This document shows positions 9,476-18,005 of a stretch of 64,000 nt of DNA, piece by piece (position 1 is the first letter of the stretch; each line of letters starts with the position of its first letter). The notes beneath the pieces are model-generated. The model was given only the letters and a program-made list of their open reading frames with translations. It did no database searches and was not told the origin of the DNA. Made by a program: the position numbers and the translations under genes. Source of the stretch: Fidelibacterota bacterium (GTDB lineage Bacteria > Fidelibacterota > UBA2242 > JAFGTP01); assembly GCA_016934035.1 (NCBI GenBank), contig JAFGTP010000048.1, positions 62,001 through 126,000 of the forward strand, in the 5' to 3' direction.

Positions 9476-10690
9476 ATGATAAAAAACAAAAAAATTGACA
9501 AATATCTTTTAAAAATTATCAGTAGCGATGAATTCTCGGAATCCAAAAGATATCAGGAATTGATGAATTACCTGGTTAAAGCGGCCCTTGAGGACATTAT
9601 TCCCAAGGAAATTACCATCGCTCATGATGTTTTTGGAAAGTCCTTTGACGATGACACAAAAAATGATACCCAGGTTCGCGTTTATATTCACAACCTGCGT
9701 AAAAAACTGGACAGTTACTATCAGCGCGAAGGAAAAAATGACGAAATCATCTTTGAAATACCCAAAGGACATTATAAGGTATCCTTCTACGACAGAAAGA
9801 ATAAAAAAACAGCCTTTGTTCAAAAATCCTTTCTGATTGTCAACCTCATTTTCATGGTTCTGATGCTTACGACTACAATGATCATCCTCTCAGGAAACCG
9901 CACCCGCACATCGGACAAACTGCTTACAGAAAGTCCCTTGTGGAGAGATTTCATCGGCAACGAGGAGCCAGTCCTGATTGTCATTGGTGATTATTACCTT
10001 TACCGCCTGGAAAATCTGTTTGGTGAGCAATCCCATCTCTATATTCGGGACTACAAAATCAATTCCGACAATGATCTGGAAGAATTCGTGGCAAAGAAAC
10101 AACCCGATTCAGTATCTGTGAAAATGACAAACCACACTCTGCTGGGTAAGATGGCACCCTGGACAGTGAGCGAATTGACCCGAATAATGACACTTTGCCG
10201 TCAAGAATTTGACCTCAAACTTTCCAGTGCTTTGCAATGGCAGGACCTGGATAAATATAATATTATTTTTATCGGAACCTTCAAGTCTCTGGGAATTCTG
10301 AACGAACTGGTATCGGACAGAAATTTTTCCTACACCATTCAGCCTAATACCCTGAACTACCATGACCTGGTTTCCGATTCAACCTTTGCTTATATCTCCA
10401 CTTCATCCACCATCGACAAGGCCTACGAAGATGATTTTTCTGCTGTGGTTAAACTGCCGATTTCAGAACACACATCAGCCCTGATTTTCAGTTCCACCAG
10501 AGATATCGGATGTATCGCTACCGTCAAACATCTGACTAATCCAAAAACTTTAATTCAATTTGAGAAAGAGCATCAATTGATGGCCCCGCAAAACCGCTAT
10601 TTTGAATCAATCTTCAAAATTCAGGGTTTTGAAAGAAATGTCAACAGCGTTGACCTTCTTCATTTCGATTCCATCTCCATTGTAAAATAA
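9476..10690 (+). CDS. Membrane-anchored winged-helix transcriptional regulator with uncharacterised C-terminal domain (paralogue 1)
   Basis: From the ATG at 9476 the protein has 404 residues. Residues 1-110 form a winged helix of the kind found in ToxR/CadC-like and TPR-containing regulators: DEITIA-type helix (KEITIAHDVFG), recognition segment TQVRVYIHNLRKKLDSYY, and wing IPKGHYKVSFY. One transmembrane segment follows at about residues 120-142 (SFLIVNLIFMVLMLTTTMII). The remaining 260 residues, predicted periplasmic, open with LWRDFIGNEEPVLIVIGDYY. The frame is open back to 9224, but the start at 9476 aligns exactly with paralogue 2 at 31444, and upstream lies an operator-like palindrome. 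The gene diverges from the beta-helix enzyme and ends 2 bases from the convergent KDG kinase gene. Local control of the polysaccharide locus is inferred. Confidence 0.75.
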   Translation: MIKNKKIDKYLLKIISSDEFSESKRYQELMNYLVKAALEDIIPKEITIAHDVFGKSFDDDTKNDTQVRVYIHNLRKKLDSYYQREGKNDEIIFEIPKGHYKVSFYDRKNKKTAFVQKSFLIVNLIFMVLMLTTTMIILSGNRTRTSDKLLTESPLWRDFIGNEEPVLIVIGDYYLYRLENLFGEQSHLYIRDYKINSDNDLEEFVAKKQPDSVSVKMTNHTLLGKMAPWTVSELTRIMTLCRQEFDLKLSSALQWQDLDKYNIIFIGTFKSLGILNELVSDRNFSYTIQPNTLNYHDLVSDSTFAYISTSSTIDKAYEDDFSAVVKLPISEHTSALIFSSTRDIGCIATVKHLTNPKTLIQFEKEHQLMAPQNRYFESIFKIQGFERNVNSVDLLHFDSISIVK

Positions 10691-10692
10691 CT

Positions 10693-11715
10693 TTACCGCT
10701 TGATTCGGCCGCTGGCATCTCCTTGGACGAGGTTCATCACTTCATCCTCTTTGACCAGGTTGATATCACCGGGAATCGTCTGTTTCAGCGCCGAAGCCGC
10801 CACAGCAAACTCCAGACTTTGCTGATTGCCCCATCCCTGCAACAGGCCATGGATCAGACCGGCACCAAAAGAATCACCACCACCGACACGATCAACGAGG
10901 TGGATCGAGTATTTCTTACTGAGACTGATTTCTTTTCCATCGTAAAGCATGGCCCACCAGTTATTGTCTGAAGCTGACAGGCTTTCTCGCAGGGTAATGG
11001 CGACTTTTTCACAACCGGATAAATCCATCAGCTGCCGGGCTGTAGATTTATAATGGTCAATATCCAATTTCCCGCTTCGGACATCGGTAGTGGCTGCATT
11101 GATGCCAAAAACATCACTAGCATCTTCCTCGTTGGCGATAATAACATCAACGAACTGGACCAGTTTTGTCATCGTTATCCTGGCTTCTTCCCGGGTCCAC
11201 AGTTTTTTCCGGTAATTGAGGTCACAGCTGATTTTTACATTGGCAGCCCTGGCCGCTTCCAAAGCCTCCAGGGTCACAGCCGCAACATTCGGTCCCAGGG
11301 CCGGAGTAATTCCCGTGAAATGAAACCAGTCCTTACCGCGAAACACTTTGATCCAGTCAATGTCACCGCTTTTGACTTTCGCAATGGCGGAATTGGCTCG
11401 GTCATAGATAACTTTGGAGGGACGAATAGAAGCGCCATGCTCCAGAAAATATATACCCAGCCGGTCTCCTGTACGTATGATATACTCGGGATTAACACCA
11501 AACCTTCTCATTGTATTTTCAGCAGCATCCCCGAGGTCATTTTTCGGCAACAGGGATACAAACCAGGTCTCATGGCCAAAATTTGCTGTCGAAATGGCAA
11601 CATTGGCCTCACCACCACCATAGGTAGCCTGCAATGTGCCGACCTGGACCAGTTTCTCAAAATTGTACGGGGCCAGCCGCAACATCAATTCTCCAAAAGT
11701 AACGATTTTTGCCAT
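10693..11715 (-). CDS. kdgK: 2-keto-3-deoxygluconate kinase (PfkB family)
   Basis: The 340-residue PfkB-family kinase phosphorylates KDG to KDPG with ATP in the cytoplasm. The N-terminal substrate motif is GGGEANVAIS (residues 33-42), and the C-terminal signature is DRVGGGDSFGAG (275-286) with the catalytic aspartate D281. ISCDLNYRKKLW (about 162-173) and IIANEEDA are typical of KDG kinases. The length is normal for the family. It is the last gene of the alginate operon and starts 3 bases after the KDPG aldolase stop codon, with GGGGAGG as ribosome binding site. Aldolase and kinase side by side make the KDG assignment firm. A second, divergent PfkB kinase lies at 32721. Confidence 0.9.
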   Translation of the reverse strand: MAKIVTFGELMLRLAPYNFEKLVQVGTLQATYGGGEANVAISTANFGHETWFVSLLPKNDLGDAAENTMRRFGVNPEYIIRTGDRLGIYFLEHGASIRPSKVIYDRANSAIAKVKSGDIDWIKVFRGKDWFHFTGITPALGPNVAAVTLEALEAARAANVKISCDLNYRKKLWTREEARITMTKLVQFVDVIIANEEDASDVFGINAATTDVRSGKLDIDHYKSTARQLMDLSGCEKVAITLRESLSASDNNWWAMLYDGKEISLSKKYSIHLVDRVGGGDSFGAGLIHGLLQGWGNQQSLEFAVAASALKQTIPGDINLVKEDEVMNLVQGDASGRIKR

Positions 11716-11718
11716 GGC

Positions 11719-12366
11719 TTATTTCCTCCCCTTTTCCACTTCAGCCCTGAACATCGCAGCCAGTTTTGCAAGGCCTTCCCAGTCATTCCCGTCGATCATC
11801 TTCTTGTCGAGCAAAGCAGAGCCAACACCCACACAGCAGGCACCGGATTTTATAAAAGCGGCTGTATTTTCCAGGGAAACCCCGCCAGTTGGTGTCAATT
11901 TGATCTGGGGAAGAGGCCCTTTGATATCCTGGAAATATTTCGGCCCCAGGGCAGTAGCCGGAAAAACCTTGACCATATCTGCGCCGTTTTCCCAGGCTGC
12001 GACTATCTCTGTGGGTGTAAAGGCGCCGGAAATCATGATTTTGCCATAACGCTTCACCGTTTTAATCAGTTCGATATTCAACACCGGACTCACCACAAAT
12101 TCAGCCCCTGCCAAAATAGCCATACGGGCAGTTTCACCATCCAACACAGTTCCAACACCGACAATGAATTCGTTCCTGAGGTTTTTAGAAGCCTCGGCAA
12201 TGACATCCAGGGCATTGGGTGTCGTCATGGTTATTTCCATGGCTTTGAGCCCGCCTTTAGCCAGGGCCTCGATGATTTGAGGCAATTTTTTACTGTCATT
12301 CAGCCGAAGTACCGCCACAACTCCGGATTCCTCAATCTGCTGAAGTATTTTTTCACGATTCATCAT
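11719..12366 (-). CDS. eda: KDPG aldolase (2-dehydro-3-deoxy-phosphogluconate aldolase)
   Basis: This is a class I aldolase of 215 residues, the usual length. It splits KDPG into pyruvate and glyceraldehyde-3-phosphate, and the family also acts on 4-hydroxy-2-oxoglutarate. The Schiff-base lysine is K133 in DMVKVFPATALGP. The catalytic glutamate is in AMEITMTTP (E44), and the phosphate-binding loop is in LTPTGGV. The start is one of two tandem ATGs (12366 or 12363). It is flanked by the KdgF cupin gene (6-base gap) and KDG kinase (3-base gap), completing the lower arm of DEH catabolism. It is the only KDPG aldolase in the window. Confidence 0.92.
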   Translation of the reverse strand: MMNREKILQQIEESGVVAVLRLNDSKKLPQIIEALAKGGLKAMEITMTTPNALDVIAEASKNLRNEFIVGVGTVLDGETARMAILAGAEFVVSPVLNIELIKTVKRYGKIMISGAFTPTEIVAAWENGADMVKVFPATALGPKYFQDIKGPLPQIKLTPTGGVSLENTAAFIKSGACCVGVGSALLDKKMIDGNDWEGLAKLAAMFRAEVEKGRK

Positions 12367-12372
12367 TATCCT

Positions 12373-12711
12373 CTATTTTAAAAAATCCTCTCTCCTGGGA
12401 GAGAAAGTATCAATGAGAATTCCATCTTCCAGGCAAAGGGCGCCATGGTCCAGGTGGGGAGCCACAACAAAAGCATCTCCGGCTTCCAGAATCGCTTTTT
12501 TGCCGTCAATGTTCACTTCAAATTTTCCTTTTTCAACATAGGAAACCTGTTCATGATGATGGGTATGGTTATAACCAATGGCATTTTTTTCAAAAAATAC
12601 ACGAACCACCATCAGATTGGGTGTGTACCCCATGATCTGGCGTGTCATGCCCGGGGCCACTTTTTCTAATAGGACATCCGTATTTTTTACAAAACTTTTC
12701 ATTATTTTCAT
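12373..12711 (-). CDS. kdgF: KdgF-type cupin, unsaturated uronate-linearising enzyme
   Basis: The 112-residue single cupin has metal ligands H49, H51, Q55 and H89 within NHTHHHEQVSYVEKG and PHLDHGALC, and the family C-terminus TFSPRREDFLK. TRQIMGY and LMVVRVFFEKNAIGY are hallmark KdgF sequences. Characterised KdgF opens 4,5-unsaturated monouronates from pectin and alginate lyases to the linear ketone (DKI or DEH), replacing the slow spontaneous step. The ATG at 12702 (MKSF) has AAGG 9 bases upstream and may be the true start, because the ATG at 12711 abuts that site. It is encoded between the transporter and the aldolase, in step with its place in the pathway. Confidence 0.88.
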   Translation of the reverse strand: MKIMKSFVKNTDVLLEKVAPGMTRQIMGYTPNLMVVRVFFEKNAIGYNHTHHHEQVSYVEKGKFEVNIDGKKAILEAGDAFVVAPHLDHGALCLEDGILIDTFSPRREDFLK

Positions 12712-12714
12712 CCT

Positions 12715-13977
12715 TTATGATAGTTGTCTGATATTACGTGCAAAAAAATAGACTGCCAATACGCCCATGGGAACAAATACAGCAATCATGATAAAAATCG
12801 GAGCATAGTTTCCGCCGGCAGAAATTTTCGGGACCAGGAAATTCATGATGATGACGGAAAATACACCGACTGAGCCGCCAATACCCGCCAGAGACCCGAC
12901 GGATTTTCCCGAAAAGAGGTCACTGGGTAGAGTCTGGACATTACCGATGGCAAATTGAAAACCGAAGAGTACAAACGCCACAATGATCACAAAATTGATG
13001 GGTGTATTGCCAAAGAGGACCACAGAAACCAGTCCAAGAAACATGACAACACCACCGATTGAAATCGTCTGTTTGCGGGCCCGATTCACCGTTTTACCGC
13101 CATCAATTAATTTTCCGGCATAGGCTCCACCAATAATACTGCCAACAGCAGCACCAACATAGGGTACCCACGCAAAGAGTCCGATTTCCATGACATTGAA
13201 TTTATATTTATCCGCCAGATAAATCGGCATCCAGCCCACAAAAAGCCACCAGATAGGTTCCAGGAAAAAACGTCCGATAAGGACAGCCCAGGCTTCCCGA
13301 TGAGCCAGGATTTGTCCCAGGGTCAGGGCTTTGTCATTGACCGCCGCAGCTTTGGACGCTCCTTCGGTAATTTTGGTCAGTTCTGTTTCCGTCATCCAGG
13401 GATGTTTTTCCGGCGTTCCCCTGTTGATCAAAAGCCAGGGAAGGACCCAGACCAGTCCAAAGGAACCCACAATCATAAAGGTAATTTTCCAGCCAAAAGA
13501 AGCCCAGAGAATCGCAATGAGAGGAGGTGCGATTACAGAACCAATCGAGGCACCGGCATTAAAAAGTCCCTGGGCCGTGGCCCTTTCATTGCTGGGAAAC
13601 CACTCTTTATTGCTCTTGGCGGCACCGGGCCAGTTACCCGCTTCGCCAATAGCCAGCGTGGACCTCAAAAAACCAAAAGAGATAATGCCTCTGGCCATGC
13701 TGTGAAAAAAGGAAGACAAGCCCCATAAAATAATGGTACAGACATAGCCAAAACGGGTGCCGATTTTGTCAAAAAATTTTCCGGTCACAGCCTGACCAAT
13801 GGCATAAGAAATCATAAATATATTGAGAATTACGGCATAATCCTTTTTATCCATTCCCAAATCACTGGAGATACTGGGCCACATGACAGCCAGGGCGCTT
13901 CGGTCAATATAATTAATTACCGTGGCCAGGCTGATCAGACCAATGATGTACCAGCGTAAATTTTTTACTTTTTTCAT
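12715..13977 (-). CDS. MFS transporter, hexuronate/anion:cation symporter type
   Basis: The 420-residue protein has 12 predicted membrane segments and resembles the ACS family (ExuT, GarP). It begins LRWYIIGLISLATVINYIDR, and INYIDRSALAVMWP is the family signature. GEAGNWPGAAKSNKEWFP and ERATAQGLFNAGASIGS are also typical of hexuronate transporters. The central cytoplasmic loop is at about residues 205-235. Import of monomeric or dimeric unsaturated uronates across the inner membrane is inferred from its place between the PL17 lyase and KdgF. It starts 11 bases after the lyase gene stop and ends 3 bases before the cupin gene. Confidence 0.85.
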   Translation of the reverse strand: MKKVKNLRWYIIGLISLATVINYIDRSALAVMWPSISSDLGMDKKDYAVILNIFMISYAIGQAVTGKFFDKIGTRFGYVCTIILWGLSSFFHSMARGIISFGFLRSTLAIGEAGNWPGAAKSNKEWFPSNERATAQGLFNAGASIGSVIAPPLIAILWASFGWKITFMIVGSFGLVWVLPWLLINRGTPEKHPWMTETELTKITEGASKAAAVNDKALTLGQILAHREAWAVLIGRFFLEPIWWLFVGWMPIYLADKYKFNVMEIGLFAWVPYVGAAVGSIIGGAYAGKLIDGGKTVNRARKQTISIGGVVMFLGLVSVVLFGNTPINFVIIVAFVLFGFQFAIGNVQTLPSDLFSGKSVGSLAGIGGSVGVFSVIIMNFLVPKISAGGNYAPIFIMIAVFVPMGVLAVYFFARNIRQLS

Positions 13978-13988
13978 CAGATTCCCCC

Positions 13989-16169
13989 CTATTTATATGA
14001 TTTCTGAACCGAATAATTTCCGGTCCATTCATATTCCCGGCCCTTAAAAGTGACTGTATGGGTTATGCCGGAAGCCTCTCTATTGTTGACTATGATGATC
14101 CAGTCCAGGCCCTTGTCTCCTACCAACCGGACCACACTGGCATCATCATTGAAACCAATTACTTCTACCTGCTGAAATCGAGGCCGCGCCTGACGGGTAG
14201 ACTCGCTGGCTTCGTTGAAATAACCATGGGGTTCAATAACCGCAGCAAACAAATGATCTTTGGCCTTTTCCCGAATTAAAAACATCGGTTCTGACACGAG
14301 ATTAAAGTTGGGGTCATTGGCGCCCGTCCGTCCAAATAAAACTTCGGCATTCTGGTTGGATGCAATGACAGAATAGTAGCGGTGCCCATGGAGCCAGGTA
14401 ATAGAAGGACAATCCTTGACTTTTCCAACAGCCTCATACCACAAATGCTGATAACCGGCCTTCTCACCCATCGGATTTTGAATAACAGAATTAGATGCAT
14501 ATTCAAAATTCGTTGCCATCAATTGGCCCCGAAAGTGGATAGGATAATCGTACTGATGCTCTGTTTGACTTTTTAATCTGTAAAGGTCCACAACCACAGG
14601 CCATTCCAAATTTTCATCCCGAATCAGGAACATAGTCCGTTGCATTTCCACTCCGTCATAATGGTTGTCAGCCCGGGCGCTCATAACCTGGCAATGGATA
14701 TCGGAAATATCAAAAAAATGCCGGTCCCCATGCACCTGGTCAGCGGCTTTTCGGTTAAAATTATTCTGACACTGTTCATCCACCACAACGGTATTATGGG
14801 CGATAGTCTGCATTGCATAGGATTTATTCTCCGGTAAGTAGCGCCCTCCGAATTTCGGTTCAATATTGATCCAGCGGGCAAATCCGTAATCAGGAATAAC
14901 TTCCTTTTGCTGGTCATAGAAAATGAAATGCAGTTTATCAAAATGGCCATGCCCCAGTCCATGGACGCCATATTTCATCAGCAGCATAGTCTGGTCTTGG
15001 CCTTCACCGGTTCTCAGAATCCCAAGTCCCCCTTGTTTGCCGTCATAACCATCGGTCAGTTCCAGGCTTTTCCAGGTAAAATCCGGTACTGACTCTTTAT
15101 CTGCAAAATCCCTGGCTAATTTCAGGCCGGCTTTATTGAGCGGCACTTCACCCTGGACTTTTGCAATACCCAGCAGATTGATGTCTTCACCATAATTATC
15201 ATATACAATACTATTTCCATATACCACCCCCGGCGCCTTGATATCCATCGTCCGGGAAGCGTCATTGATAGGTACAAATATTCCATTTGGGAAAGTACAA
15301 TTGACACCGGCATAATAAGCTTTTTTTATGATCTGGTCTTTAAATTCATAAATTTTCACTTCCGGCTGATTGCGCTCGATGGCCTCTGCGAAGAAAAAAA
15401 GCGGCCGCATGGCATATCTTACATAATAAGCCCCTTCCATGTAGTAGCCATCGGGAGAAAAGAGCATCTCCACCTGTTTCAGAAAACCACCATTACCATC
15501 TTTTTCCGTGCCATTAAGCGCCATCTCAATGTAATCCCGATTATTCATCACATAGCCAATCATACCGACGGAAGCAGCGACCCACATTCCATGGTTGTGA
15601 ATCCGGTTGAATTCCTGTGGATGATCTCTGGTAAACCATTTTGCCATGGGAATAAAAATATTAGTTTCGTAGAGACTGCGATCTTCTGCTGTCAGCCAGT
15701 CATAGACGCAATCATAGGCCTGGGCGGTATTCAGAAGCCAGACAGCTTCATTGAGCATCTGATGGAAAAGCTTCCCCGGTTTCTGATCATGGGCCAGAGG
15801 ATGGGCCGGCAGGGTGGGATACATTTTCGCATAGCCATCCAGCATTTTTTTGATAAATCGGGCATACTTTTCATCCTTAGTAATGGCAAAAAGAATTCCC
15901 GCACTTTTCATATCGGAATAATTTTGTTTATGCTTTTCATGAGCATAGCCACCAGCTTCCCCCGGCATGGGTAATTCGATCTCTTCCACCAGGGCTTTTT
16001 CAACATCCTTCTGCAGTCGATTGAATGCATTGTCAATTAACAGATAGTGTCCCAGAACGGAGCGGATTTCTTCCGCTTCACTTTGGGTGATAATCAGCGA
16101 TGGTCTGCCGGCAGCCATTGCAAAGTTTCCGAACGCTGCTAACGTTATTATAATTAAATATTTTAACAT
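13989..16169 (-). CDS. PL17 oligo-alginate lyase (heparinase II/III-like)
   Basis: This 726-residue exported protein has the signal peptide MLKYLIIITLAAFGNFAMAA. It has an N-terminal alpha/alpha toroid (about 25-375) and a C-terminal heparinase II/III-like beta-sandwich (about 375-640). Active-site candidates match characterised Alg17C in sequence and spacing: N192 and H193 in RIHNHGMW, Y249 in GAYYVRYAMRP (57 residues after the Asn, as in Alg17C), Y451 in NKSYAMQTIAHNT, and a metal-site H409 in GLGHGHFDKL. PL17 enzymes act exolytically on alginate oligomers and release unsaturated monouronate, which becomes DEH. The gene lies between the DEH reductase candidate (77-base gap) and the MFS transporter. 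With a normal signal peptide and no sorting domain it is probably periplasmic. Confidence 0.88.
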   Translation of the reverse strand: MLKYLIIITLAAFGNFAMAAGRPSLIITQSEAEEIRSVLGHYLLIDNAFNRLQKDVEKALVEEIELPMPGEAGGYAHEKHKQNYSDMKSAGILFAITKDEKYARFIKKMLDGYAKMYPTLPAHPLAHDQKPGKLFHQMLNEAVWLLNTAQAYDCVYDWLTAEDRSLYETNIFIPMAKWFTRDHPQEFNRIHNHGMWVAASVGMIGYVMNNRDYIEMALNGTEKDGNGGFLKQVEMLFSPDGYYMEGAYYVRYAMRPLFFFAEAIERNQPEVKIYEFKDQIIKKAYYAGVNCTFPNGIFVPINDASRTMDIKAPGVVYGNSIVYDNYGEDINLLGIAKVQGEVPLNKAGLKLARDFADKESVPDFTWKSLELTDGYDGKQGGLGILRTGEGQDQTMLLMKYGVHGLGHGHFDKLHFIFYDQQKEVIPDYGFARWINIEPKFGGRYLPENKSYAMQTIAHNTVVVDEQCQNNFNRKAADQVHGDRHFFDISDIHCQVMSARADNHYDGVEMQRTMFLIRDENLEWPVVVDLYRLKSQTEHQYDYPIHFRGQLMATNFEYASNSVIQNPMGEKAGYQHLWYEAVGKVKDCPSITWLHGHRYYSVIASNQNAEVLFGRTGANDPNFNLVSEPMFLIREKAKDHLFAAVIEPHGYFNEASESTRQARPRFQQVEVIGFNDDASVVRLVGDKGLDWIIIVNNREASGITHTVTFKGREYEWTGNYSVQKSYK

Positions 16170-16246
16170 TTCCCTTCCTTCAATTTTAATTAAACCGCCG
16201 AGACAGATACCAATGTTCGGGTCCCCGCCCTGCGAACTCCTATTAA

Positions 16247-17011
16247 TTACGGCATGTACAGGCCGCCATTGACCTGAATGGATTGTCCGTTGACATAAGC
16301 TCCCAATTCTGTTGCCAGAAAGAGAATTACATTGGCAACATCCTCGGGTCTTCCCAGTCTTTTCAGAGGGACATTTGCGGCAACTTTTTCATGCACTTCC
16401 CTGGCGGTAAAGGTATTGTGAAAATCTGTTCCGGCAATGAACCCCGGAGAAACAGCATTCACGGTGACACCATCGGCAGAAACTTCCTTGATCACTCCTT
16501 TGGTAAAGGTCCAGACGCCGCCTTTGGAGGCAGCATAGGCAGCCGCTCCATTTCCACCGCCATCGTGGGCAGCTTGGGATGATAGGTTGATTATCCGCCC
16601 TGCACCACTCTTTTTCAGGTAAGGAATTGCTACTGATGTCACAAGAAAAGCGCTTTTCAAATTGACATTCATAATCCTATCAAAATGATCTTCATCAAAT
16701 TCCGCAACCGGCACACGAGCAATCAAACCACCAGCATTATTAACCAGAATATCCAGTCCACCACCAAATTTGACTGCAGCTGCCACCAATTTTTGCACCT
16801 CATCTTTTTGGGTACAATCTGCCAGGACGCCTATGGCCTGGCCACCGGCCGTAGTGATTTCTGAAACTTTGCGGGACAGTTCTTCTTCATTTTGGTGATT
16901 ATTGATTACAACTTTAGCCCCGGCCAGAGCCAGGGTTTTTGCAGTTTCGAAACCAATTCCCTGAATGCTTCCGGTGATCAGGGCTGTTTTGCCAATTAAG
17001 TTTAAATTCAT
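16247..17011 (-). CDS. Short-chain dehydrogenase, probable DEH reductase
   Basis: A 254-residue classical SDR with cofactor loop TGSIQGIG (13-20), NNAG at 91-94, catalytic S145 in INLSSQ, and Y159-x3-K163 in AAYAASKGG. The C-terminus ends in NGQSIQVNGGLYMP, as in the FabG-like group. In alginate loci this position is occupied by the reductase converting DEH to 2-keto-3-deoxygluconate with NAD(P)H, and kinase and aldolase follow in the same operon. The function is inferred from context; the sequence alone would only say 3-oxoacyl-ACP-reductase-like. Its 5' region carries a 15-base motif shared with the regulator gene. Confidence 0.75.
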   Translation of the reverse strand: MNLNLIGKTALITGSIQGIGFETAKTLALAGAKVVINNHQNEEELSRKVSEITTAGGQAIGVLADCTQKDEVQKLVAAAVKFGGGLDILVNNAGGLIARVPVAEFDEDHFDRIMNVNLKSAFLVTSVAIPYLKKSGAGRIINLSSQAAHDGGGNGAAAYAASKGGVWTFTKGVIKEVSADGVTVNAVSPGFIAGTDFHNTFTAREVHEKVAANVPLKRLGRPEDVANVILFLATELGAYVNGQSIQVNGGLYMP

Positions 17012-17051
17012 GAAAAACTCCTTTTAAATTTATTTTAAAAATTTTTAATAC

Positions 17052-17066
17052 ATCACATATCATACA
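17052..17066 (-). promoter_or_regulatory. Candidate FadR-type operator upstream of SDR gene
   Basis: Read on the minus strand this is TGTATGATATGTGAT, matching 14 of 15 bases of the site at 17811-17825 in front of the regulator gene. It lies 41 bases upstream of the reductase ATG in the short intergenic stretch. Two near-identical copies before the first two genes of the operon suggest binding by the encoded GntR/FadR-type protein; this is not proven. Confidence 0.5.
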
Positions 17067-17087
17067 AGTTTATTTTCAAAAAAAATA

Positions 17088-17801
17088 TCAAAGCATTTTT
17101 TTCAGGATATTAACGTGTTCTTCAGCAATCTGTAAATGCTTAGTCATCATTTCAAAAGCGCCTGTACTATCCTGCTTTTTGATCATGTCATAGATTTTGT
17201 GGTGGTAGATTCCTGCATCGGATTTGGCCACATCCACCTGGGACAATATGATGGGTTTAATCTTCGGCATAAGTTCAAAAATCGGTTGTACAATAATGGG
17301 AATAATGGGATTTTTACTGGCGCGGGCAATGGCCAGATGAAATTCCTTATCCAGTTCAGCCATTTGCTGAACCGTATTGTAATCTGGAGAATCCATTTTT
17401 GCGATGATGGATTTAATGATGGAAATATCCTCCGACGTGCGGTTTTTGGCGGCATCCCGGGCGACTTCCGGTTCGATCATCTTTCGAATACGAATAACAT
17501 GAAAGATAAAATCAGTATCAAAATTCAGTTCCAGGAAGAGGCTCATAGGCTTGGTTACCTGGGCGGTGGAGTAATCATTGATAAAACTTCCCTTTCCCTT
17601 CTGGACTGTGATCAAACCCTGGGCGCTCAGCATTTGCAAAGCCTCACGAATTGCAGTTCGGCTGACACCAAACATTTCTCCCAGTTCTTTTTCTGTGGGC
17701 AATTGGTCACCTGCATGAAATTTTTTGTCCCGAATGGCTTGTTCAATACTGGCGACAATTTCCTGACTCAGGGTCTGTGATTTTCCTATTTTATCAAACA
17801 T
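17088..17801 (-). CDS. GntR/FadR-family transcriptional regulator
   Basis: The protein has 237 residues from the ATG at 17801. The N-terminal winged helix (about 5-75) contains GDQLPTEKELGEMFGVSR, TAIREALQMLSAQGLI and the wing VQKGKGSFI. The all-helical FCD ligand domain spans about 90-230, with likely metal/ligand residues in LDKEFHLAIARAS and IYHHKIYDMI. FadR-subfamily proteins near uronate genes are usually repressors relieved by KDG or a related acid; that is inferred here. The frame opens at 17822, but the ATG at 17801 has AGGA at 6 bases, and the candidate operator lies just before that site, which fits autoregulation. It is the first gene of the alginate operon. Confidence 0.87.
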   Translation of the reverse strand: MFDKIGKSQTLSQEIVASIEQAIRDKKFHAGDQLPTEKELGEMFGVSRTAIREALQMLSAQGLITVQKGKGSFINDYSTAQVTKPMSLFLELNFDTDFIFHVIRIRKMIEPEVARDAAKNRTSEDISIIKSIIAKMDSPDYNTVQQMAELDKEFHLAIARASKNPIIPIIVQPIFELMPKIKPIILSQVDVAKSDAGIYHHKIYDMIKKQDSTGAFEMMTKHLQIAEEHVNILKKML

Positions 17802-17810
17802 AAAGTTCCT

Positions 17811-17825
17811 ATCACTTATCATACA
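17811..17825 (-). promoter_or_regulatory. Candidate FadR-type operator upstream of its own regulator gene
   Basis: Minus-strand sequence TGTATGATAAGTGAT, one base different from the site before the reductase gene. It abuts the ribosome binding site of the regulator, so occupancy would block transcription or early elongation. This position argues for the shorter start at 17801. The rest of the gap to 18005 is AT-rich, with no convincing terminator for the GH3 gene. Confidence 0.5.
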
Positions 17826-18005
17826 TCTTACATCAAAATTTAATCAAAGAGATTTTTAATACAAACATTTTTATATTTTTATTGTGCTTTTATAATCATT
17901 AAAAAAATTTGTAAAATCAAACCTTCCAAACTTATATTTTTAGTTCACGATATTAATAAGTTACCCAATTCGGGGGGTTCATAATGCATTGTTTAAAGTA
18001 TAGGT

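Noticed and set aside
10690-10693. Convergent genes separated by 2 bases as a sign of assembly error or overlap regulation
   Set aside because: Both proteins end at normal family positions; tight convergence is simply gene packing.
11053-12381. A 442-codon open frame on the plus strand
   Set aside because: It is antisense to the KDG kinase and KDPG aldolase genes, whose motifs are intact. Its translation is rich in His, Cys and Phe with no domain, as expected of a shadow frame.
16215-16237. GTTCG...CGAAC hairpin between the reductase and PL17 genes
   Set aside because: The stem is only five base pairs with a 13-base loop, too weak to list beside the other intercistronic hairpins.
17136-17780. 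A 214-codon plus-strand frame opposite the GntR-type regulator
   Set aside because: The regulator on the minus strand has clear helix-turn-helix and ligand-domain motifs; the plus frame has none.
17940-17990. GGGGGG/CCC string as a terminator for the GH3 gene
   Set aside because: The best stem is three or four base pairs without a T-run.
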